Shown here: piece after piece, positions 25,201 to 34,944 of the stretch
How positions within the stretch are numbered: position 1 is the stretch's first letter
Layout of the letters: every line of letters begins with the position of its first letter
NCBI GenBank assembly: GCA_021292105.1
Contig: CM037868.1
Location: 29,240,403-29,304,402, forward strand
DNA length: 64,000 nt
DNA from: Anadara kagoshimensis
Lineage: Eukaryota; Mollusca; Bivalvia; Arcoida; Arcidae
Direction: 5' to 3'
The notes under the pieces: generated by a model
Seen by the model: the letters and a program-made list of their open reading frames with translations, nothing else
The model's database searches: none
What the model was told of the DNA's origin: nothing
Program-made: the position numbers and the translations under genes

Positions 25201-28200
25201 TGATTTCGTGTTGTGATTAGTTTGGCTGTGTATACCCTTTGATTTCGTGTTGTGATTAGTTTGGCTGTGTATACCCTTTGATTTCGTCTTGTGATTAGTT
25301 TGGCTGTGTATACCCTTTGATTTTGTGTTGTGATTAGTTTGGCTGTGTATACCCTTTGATTTTGTGTTGTGATTAGTTTGGCTGTGTATACCCTTTGATT
25401 TTGTGTTGTGATTAGTTTGGCTGTGTATACCCTTTGATTTTGTGTTGTGATTAGTTTGGCTGTGTATACCCTTTGATTTCGTGTCGTGATTAGTTTGGCT
25501 GTGTATACCCTTTGATTTTGTGTTGTGATTAGTTTGGCTGTGTATACCCTTTGATTTTGTGTCGTGATTAGTTTGGCTGTGTATACCCTTTGATTTTGTG
25601 TTGTGATTAGTTTGGCTGTGTATACCCTTTGATTTTGTGTCGTGATTAGTTTGGCTGTGTATACCCTTTGATTTTGTGTCGTGATTAGTTTGGCTGTGTA
25701 TACCCTTTGATTTTGTGTTGTGATTAGTTTGGCTGTGTATACCCTTTGATTTTGTGTTGTGATTAGTTTGGCTGTGTATACCCTTTGATTTCGTGTCGTG
25801 ATTAGTTTGGCTGTGTATACCCTTTGATTTTGTGTTGTGATTAGTTTGGCTGTGTATACCCTTTGATTTCGTGTTGTGATTAGTTTGGCTGTGTATACCC
25901 TTTCATTTTGTGTTGTGATTAGTTTGGCTGTGTATACACTTTGATTTTGTGTTGTGATTAGTTTGGCTGTGTATACCCTTTGATTTCGTGTCGTGATTAG
26001 TTTGGCTGTGTATACCCTTTGATTTTGTGTTGTGATTAGTTTGGCTGTTTATACCCTTTGATTTCGTGTCGTGATTAGTTTGGCTGTGTATACCCTTTGA
26101 TTTTGTGTTGTGATTAGTTTGGCTGTGTATACCCTTTGATTTTGTGTTGTGATTAGTTTGGCTGTGTATACCCTTTGATTTTGTGTCGTGATTAGTTTGG
26201 CTGTGTATACCGTTTGATTTTGTGTTGTGATTAGTTTGGCTGTGTATACCCTTTGATTTCGTGTCGTGATTAGTTTGGCTGTGTATACCCTTTGATTTTG
26301 TGTTGTGATTAGTTTGGCTGTGTATACCCTTTGATTTCATGTCGTGATTAGTTTGGCTGTGTATACCCTTTGATTTTGTGTCGTGATTAGTTTGGCTGTG
26401 TATACCCTTTGATTTTGTGTCGTGATTAGTTTGGCTGTGTATACCCTTTGATTTTGTGTTGTGATTAGTTTGGCTGTGTATACCCTTTGATTTCGTGTCG
26501 TGATTAGTTTGGCTGTGTATACCCTTTGATTTCGTGTCGTGATTAGTTTGGCTGTGTATACACTTTGATTTTGTGTTGTGATTAGTTTGGCTGTGTATAC
26601 CCTTTGATTTCGTGTCGTGATTAGTTTGGCTGTGTATACCCTTTGATTTTGTGTTGTGATTAGTTTGGCTGTGTATATCCTTTGAATTTGTGTCGTGATT
26701 AGTTTGGCTGTGTATACCCTTTGATTTTGTGTTGTGATTAGTTTGGCTGTGTATACCCTTTTATTTTGTGTTGTGATTAGTTTGGCTGTGTATATCCTTT
26801 GATTTTGTGTCGTGATTAGTTTGGCTGTGTATATCCTTTGATTTTGTGTTGTGATTAGTTTGGCTGTGTATACCCTTTCATTTTGTGTTGTGATTAGTTT
26901 GGCTGTGTATACCCTTTGATTTTGTGTTGTGATTAGTTTGGCTGTGTATACCCTTTGATTTTGTGTTGTGATTAGTTTGGCTGTGTATACCCTTTGATTT
27001 TGTGTTGTGATTAGTTTGGCTGTGTATACCCTTTGATTTCGTGTCGTGATTAGTTTGGCTGTGTATACCCTTTGATTTTGTGTTGTGATTAGTTTGGCTG
27101 TGTATACACTTTGATTTTGTGTTGTGATTAGTTTGGCTGTGTATACCCTTTGATTTCGTGTCGTGATTAGTTTGGCTGTGTATACCCTTTGATTTTGTGT
27201 TGTGATTAGTTTGGCTGTTTATACCCTTTGATTTCGTGTCGTGATTAGTTTGGCTGTGTATACCCTTTGATTTTGTGTTGTGATTAGTTTGGCTGTGTAT
27301 ACCCTTTGATTTTGTGTTGTGATTAGTTTGGCTGTGTATACCCTTTGATTTCGTGTCGTGATTAGTTTGGCTGTGTATACCCTTTGATTTTGTGTTGTGG
27401 TTAGTTTGGCTGTGTATACCCTTTGATTTTGTGTCGTGATTAGTTTGGCTGTGTATACCCTTTGATTTTGTGTTGTGATTAGTTTGGCTGTGTATACCCT
27501 TTGATTTCGTGTCGTGATTAGTTTGGCTGTGTATACCCTTTGATTTTGTGTTGTGATTAGTTTGGCTGTGTATACCCTTTGATTTCGTGTCGTGATTAGT
27601 TTGGCTGTGTATACCCTTTGATTTTGTGTCGTGATTAGTTTGGCTGTGTATACCCTTTGATTTTGTGTCGTGATTAGTTTGGCTGTGTATACCCTTTGAT
27701 TTTGTGTTGTGATTAGTTTGGCTGTGTATACCCTTTGATTTCGTGTTGTGATTAGTTTGGCTGTGTATACCCTTTGATTTTGTGTTGTGATTAGTTTGGC
27801 TGTGTATACCCTTTGATTTTGTGTTGTGATTAGTTTGGCTGTGTATACCCTTTGATTTTGTGTTGTGATTAGTTTGGCTGTGTATACCCTTTGATTTTGT
27901 GTTGTGATTAGTTTGGCTGTGTATACCCTTTGATTTCGTGTTGTGATTAGTTTGGCTGTGTATACCCTTTGATTTCGTGTTGTGATTAGTTTGGCTGTGT
28001 ATACCCTTTGATTTTGTGTTGTGATTAGTTTGGCTGTGTATACCCTTTGATTTTGTGTTGTGATTAGTTTGGCTGTGTATACCCTTTGATTTTGTGTGTG
28101 TGATTAGTTTGGCTGTGTATACCCTTTGATTTTGTGTTGTGATTAGTTTGGCTGTGTATACCCTTTGATTTTGTGTTGTGATTAGTTTGGCTGTGTATAC

Positions 28201-31200
28201 CCTTTGATTTTGTGTTGTGATTAGTTTGGCTGTGTATACCCTTTGATTTTGTGTTGTGATTAGTTTGGCTGTGTATACCCTTTGATTTTGTGTTGTGATT
28301 AGTTTGGCTGTGTATACCCTTTGATTTTGTGTTGTGATTAGTTTGGCTGTGTATACCCTTTGATTTTGTGTTGTGATTAGTTTGGCTGTGTATACCCTTT
28401 GATTTTGTGTTGTGATTAGTTTGGCTGTGTATACCCTTTGATTTCGTGTTGTGATTAGTTTGGCTGTGTATACCCTTTGATTTCGTGTCGTGATTAGTTT
28501 GGCTGTGTATACCCTTTGATTTTGTGTTGTGATTAGTTTGGCTGTGTATACCCTTTGATTTTGTGTCGTGATTAGTTTGGCTGTGTATACCCTTTGATTT
28601 TGTGTTGTGATTAGTTTGGCTGTGTATACCCTTTGATTTTGTGTCGTGATTAGTTTGGCTGTGTATACCCTTTGATTTTGTGTCGTGATTAGTTTGGCTG
28701 TGTATACCCTTTGATTTTGTGTTGTGATTAGTTTGGCTGTGTATACCCTTTGATTTTGTGTTGTGATTAGTTTGGCTGTGTATACCCTTTGATTTCGTGT
28801 CGTGATTAGTTTGGCTGTGTATACCCTTTGATTTTGTGTTGTGATTAGTTTGGCTGTGTATACCCTTTGATTTCGTGTCGTGATTAGTTTGGCTGTGTAT
28901 ACCCTTTGATTTTGTGTTGTGATTAGTTTGGCTGTGTATACACTTTGATTTTGTGTTGTGATTAGTTTGGCTGTGTATACCCTTTGATTTCGTGTCGTGA
29001 TTAGTTTGGCTGTGTATACCCTTTGATTTTGTGTTGTGATTAGTTTGGCTGTTTATACCCTTTGATTTCGTGTCGTGATTAGTTTGGCTGTGTATACCCT
29101 TTGATTTTGTGTTGTGATTAGTTTGGCTGTGTATACCCTTTGATTTCGTGTCGTGATTAGTTTGGCTGTGTATACCCTTTGATTTCGTGTCGTGATTAGT
29201 TTGGCTGTGTATACCCTTTGATTTTGTGTTGTGGTTAGTTTGGCTGTGTATACCCTTTGATTTTGTGTTGTGATTAGTTTGGCTGTGTATATCCTTTGAT
29301 TTTGTGTTGTGATTAGTTTGGCTGTGTATATCCTTTGAATTTGTGTCGTGATTAGTTTGGCTGTGTATACCCTTTGATTTTGTGTTGTGATTAGTTTGGC
29401 TGTGTATAGCCTTTGATTTTGTGTTGTGATTAGTTTGGCTGTGTATATCCTTTGATTTTGTGTCGTGATTAGTTTGGCTGTGTATATCCTTTGATTTTGT
29501 GTTGTGATTAGTTTGGCTGTGTATACCCTTTCATTTTGTGTTGTGATTAGTTTGGCTGTGTATACCCTTTGATTTTGTGTTGTGATTAGTTTGGCTGTGT
29601 ATACCCTTTGATTTTGTGTTGTGATTAGTTTGGCTGTGTATACCCTTTGATTTCGTGTCGTGATTAGTTTGGCTGTGTATACCCTTTGATTTTGTGTTGT
29701 GATTAGTTTGGCTGTGTATACACTTTGATTTTGTGTTGTGATTAGTTTGGCTGTGTATACCCTTTGATTTTGTGTCGTGATTAGTTTGGCTGTGTATACC
29801 CTTTGATTTTGTGTTGTGATTAGTTTGGCTGTTTATACCCTTTGATTTCGTGTCGTGATTAGTTTGGCTGTGTATACCCTTTGATTTTGTGTTGTGATTA
29901 GTTTGGCTGTGTATACTCTTTGATTTTGTGTTGTGATTAGTTTGGCTGTGTATACCCTTTGATTTCGTGTCGTGATTAGTTTGGCTGTGTATACCCTTTG
30001 ATTTTGTGTTGTGGTTAGTTTGGCTGTGTATACCCTTTGATTTTGTGTTGTGATTAGTTTGGCTGTGTATATCCTTTGATTTTGTGTTGTGATTAGTTTG
30101 GCTGTGTATATCCTTTGATTTTGTGTCGTGATTAGTTTGGCTGTGTATACCCTTTGATTTTGTGTCGTGATTAGTTTGGCTGTGTATACCCTTTGATTTC
30201 GTGTTGTGATTAGTTTGGCTGTGTATACCCTTTGATTTCGTGTCGTGATTAGTTTGGCTGTGTATACCCTTTGATTTTGTGTTGTGATTAGTTTGGCTGT
30301 GTATATCCTTTGATTTTGTGTCGTGATTAGTTTGGCTGTGTATATCCTTTGATTTTGTGTTGTGATTAGTTTGGCTGTGTATACCCTTTCATTTTGTGTT
30401 GTGATTAGTTTGGCTGTGTATACCCTTTGATTTTGTGTTGTGATTAGTTTGGCTGTGTATACCCTTTGATTTTGTGTCGTGATTAGTTTGGCTGTGTATA
30501 CCCTTTGATTTCGTGTCGTGATTAGTTTGGCTGTGTATACCCTTTGATTTTGTGTTGTGATTAGTTTGGCTGTGTATATCCTTTGATTTTGTGTTGTGAT
30601 TAGTTTGGCTGTGTATATCCTTTGATTTTGTGTCGTGATTAGTTTGGCTGTGTATACCCTTTGATTTTGTGTTGTGATTAGTTTGGCTGTGTATACCCTT
30701 TGATTTTGTGTCGTGATTAGTTTGGCTGTGTATACCCTTTGATTTTGTGTTGTGATTAGTTTGGCTGTGTATACCCTTTGATTTTGTGTCGTGATTAGTT
30801 TGGCTGTGTATACCCTTTGATTTTGTGTTGTGATTAGTTTGGCTGTGTATACCCTTTGATTTTGTGTCGTGATTAGTTTGGCTGTGTATACCCTTTGATT
30901 TTGTGTTGTGATTAGTTTGGCTGTGTATACCCTTTGATTTTGTGTTGTGATTAGTTTGGCTGTGTATATCCTTTGATTTTGTGTTGTGATTAGTTTGGCT
31001 GTGTATACCCTTTGATTTTGTGTTGTGATTAGTTTGGCTGTGTATACCCTTTGATTTTGTGTTGTGATTAGTTTGGCTGTGTATACCCTTTGATTTTGTG
31101 TCGTGATTAGTTTGGCTGTGTATACCCTTTGATTTTGTGTCGTGATTAGTTTGGCTGTGTATACCCTTTGATTTTGTGTCGTGATTAGTTTGGCTGTGTA

Positions 31201-34200
31201 TACCCTTTGATTTTGTGTTGTGATTAGTTTGGCTGTGTATACCCTTTGATTTTGTGTTGTGATTTTGAACACTGATGACAGCATACAGTCTGGACCCAAT
31301 TTAGGGGTTCATCTAATTGGACCTAATGTTTAACATGCAAGTACTCAATTTCAAACAAAACATTTGGTGTATCACTCAGATATTTATCCTTGATTACTCT
31401 GACCAAATCTTGGTTGGAATGAGCTTAGCATTTTTGAGCTTAAATTGTTAAAGTCTGACAATGTACCATTGTTGAAAAGTAGCTTGCTGACAATCTCGGA
31501 CTCAAATTAGTTGGAGTACTATATATACCCCCAAAACTTTGTCTACAGGGGGTATAAAAACATCAAAATATATATTCTGCATAAATGTGTGCATCACAAG
31601 ATTCAGAGGTGAATGTTATCATAATTCAGTTTTATGTATTCAGACCTCACCTGATAAACAACCAATTTTGATTTTTCAAGAACTCCCCTAAGACTAGGTG
31701 ATTTCCACTTCCAGTACATAAAAATTCCATACAGAAAACTTGCAATGTGGCAAAAATTCTTAATTTCAGGTTCCTTGTTGTTTTGCTTGTTATCTGAAAA
31801 TGTAATGTTTACGTTGTAAAAAACAAGCAGAAAAAAGATATATCAAAGATTGAGTTGGTTACAACACCGAAAGTTAACAATGACAAATGACAAAAATTAA
31901 CCAGAAGAGCTGTAGTCTCTACTCTTGGCCTTTTGCAGTTCAATATTCTTGCTCATTAACTGTAAGACACCTCAGTGGCCAAGTGGTTTAAACCATTGAT
32001 TTACAGTTATTCTCAAAGCCTAGGTTCAAATCCCATTCAATTTCCTAGAATAAATACCTCTACAATAGCTCAATTAGTAGAGGCCGAGGTCTGATCAAGC
32101 AACTGTTCACCAAAGACTCTGAATTTAAAAATGAAAGTCAGAGTCCTAAAAACCGCTAACCCAGACATGGCATGTTAAAGAACTCTTCCTGCCCTGAGTG
32201 CACTGCAAAGGTAAAAATTTACTTTACCTATACCTGGTCTGACAATGACATCTCAATATAAGTGCATTATTCTTTACTGGGACATAAAATCCCAATCAAT
32301 CAATCAATCAATCAATCAATAGGCCTGACACAGCTCACAAGGTCATATAATTTGCTTAAACCAAAATGTAATGTACTAATTTGATTTCTGAAATGAGCAT
32401 AATATGTTTATAAAAGTACTTTATAAAACAAACAACAAACATTCATATGGGATCTGACACCACTTACAATTTACAAACTTATTATAAATACAGTAAGCAT
32501 GTTTATAACTAAGTCCTGGTGACTATTTTTAACTTTGTTATAAAGTGATTTCGTTATTGTTATAAAGACTTATATAGAGGAGTGGTGAGGCTAAATGTTT
32601 TACTTCAAACTATCCATGTATTTGGTGTAAGCTATGTTTCAATTCCTGGTAGCCAAAATCGCCATTAGCTACTAATTTCTGAGAAATTCTTTCAAAAAGT
32701 AACCTATTTAAACAAATTTGTGGAAAAATACTTTAAAAAGGACTATATTTTCACAAATTTTGGAAATTTGGCTACTAATTATTTTAAATTTATGGAAACC
32801 TAGTGTAAGGGTGTTGCCTGTTGGTTATATTTGTGTTTTTATATTGTGTTTTTACTGTAATCTTAACAGGATCAACTGGGCTGGATCAACACTGTTCTTT
32901 ATGTATTAATGCCTATAGGTATACATGTATATTTAGTTTATCCTTCAAGGCATTTCTATTTATGACAACAAGATCAACTACATGTAGCTTCACTATCTTG
33001 GTAGATAATGAAGTGTAAAACGTTCAACAACAAATAAAAGGTTTTGTTTTCATAATAAAGCTTACTCTTCTCAGCCAAGGTGGGAGTCCTACTTGTGACC
33101 ATTTCATGTGATATCTTGACAGCACCTGCAGTTTGTTCCAGCTCCAAGGGGGAATTTTCTTGCTGGATACGTTCAACATCTTGTGATGGCGAGTCTAATG
33201 ATATTAACTCATCACACCTGGCCTCCCTATTTGCATTATAATGTGTGACACTGGACACATGGCGATGTTGTGCATTTGTAGTAGGCTCTCTTGGAATGGC
33301 TATATTTCGCTCGCGGAACCTGAAAATACAGACAATATGTATAAATATAAAAAACCAAGTGACATGATTTTAAAGAAATCTGATGATAATCACATACACA
33401 CACACACACACACACACACGTCTTGTACAGTTGGCACTGATATACAGCTGGTACTGATACAGTTCTAGATCAGTGTAAATTGACCTGGGGTATAAAATCC
33501 TCTCCAACTTGGATCCCCCAGTACTTCTGTAGGAACTGATGGGTAGACAGTCTATCCCCCAGTACTTCTGTAAGAACTGATGGGTAGACAGTCTATCCCC
33601 CAGTGCTACTGTAGGAACTGATGGGTAGACAGTCTATCCCCCAGTGCTTCTGTAGGAACTGATGGGTAGACAGTCTATCCCCCAGTACTTCTGTAGAAAC
33701 TGATGGGTAGACAGTCTATCCCCCAGTACTTCTGTAGGAACTGATGGGTAGACAGTCTATCCCCCAGTGCTTCTGTAGGAACTGATGGGTAGACAGTCTA
33801 TCCCCCAGTACTTCTGTAGGAACTGATGGGTAGACAGTCTATCCCCCAGTACTTCTGTAGGAACTGATGGGTAGACAGTCTATCCCCCAGTACTTCTGTA
33901 GGAACTGATGGGTAGACAGTCTATCCCCCAGTACTTCTGTAGGGACTGATGGGTAGACAGTCTATCCCCCAGTACTTCTGTAGGGACTGATGGGTAGACA
34001 GTCTATCCCCAAGTACTTCTGTAGGAACTGATGGGTAGACAGTCTATCCCCCAGTACTTGTGTAGGAACTACCTACTGGTACTACTGATTTATCAATTGG
34101 CTTAACTGGTAAACTTTAATGTCTTCATCAATAACATACCAAGCACCCAAGCTAGGGCAAGATGACCCATGGCAGGCAGTCAACAACATTTACTTTTCTC

Positions 34201-34897
34201 GTACCTCGGACAGAAAAATCTCACGTGCACACTAGTGCTAGATTTTTCTGTCTTGTCCAGTTTGTCTGGTACTGCCTCACGCGACAATTGAACAATCAGG
34301 ATGACGTTACCAATCATTGCGCTTGACGTCATCAAAACAAAGTGTTTCTTAAATCTATTTTTCACATATGTGTTTTATTCTACTTTTTATTCAAAACATT
34401 TTATTGTCAGAGTTTTTTTATATTTGCATTGAATACAAATCGTTGATATTTTAAAATTTTGAAGAGTTGTCGATGGGATTATTTTCAAAGGGCGGATTTG
34501 TACAATGCATTAGGTGCCCAAAGGAATGCAAGAGACCCATAAGGGTACGTGATTTGTTTTGTATGTATCACAGTTATGAGTTATAAACACTTAAATGGTA
34601 TAAGAAATAGAATCTATCACTTGTTTGTGACTGATACCGGTTGATCTCGGTCTCGGCTGCTGTGATGTACATGTAACATATTCCAATCTCGACACAGCCT
34701 CAATTGGGATATATGTTTCATCACATCACCCTCGACTGAGATCAACCGGTATCGGTCACAAACAGGTGACAGATTCTATTAATCTGTCTTTGTCACAGGT
34801 GAGCTACAGTACAGACCTGTCAAAAGTTTAACACTAATCTGAGGAATAAGGACAAATTCAGGAGGTTATCTCGACACCTGGTTAGATATCTCTACAG

Positions 34898-34944
<47 letters not shown>

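Noticed and set aside
23617-31263. CRISPR array
   Set aside because: Unit variation is point changes with no unique spacers, and the context is eukaryotic.
25903-31299. Open frames of 145 and 488 codons on the minus strand
   Set aside because: Translations of the 39-bp array (TTQNQRVYTAKLI repeated). 39 is a multiple of three, so openness is automatic.
31264-31310. A 29-base microexon ending at the first 39-bp unit (AAAGG|GTATAC)
   Set aside because: Length breaks the phase between exons 3 and 4 of the USP-like gene, so this large array is not counted as a repeated splice junction.
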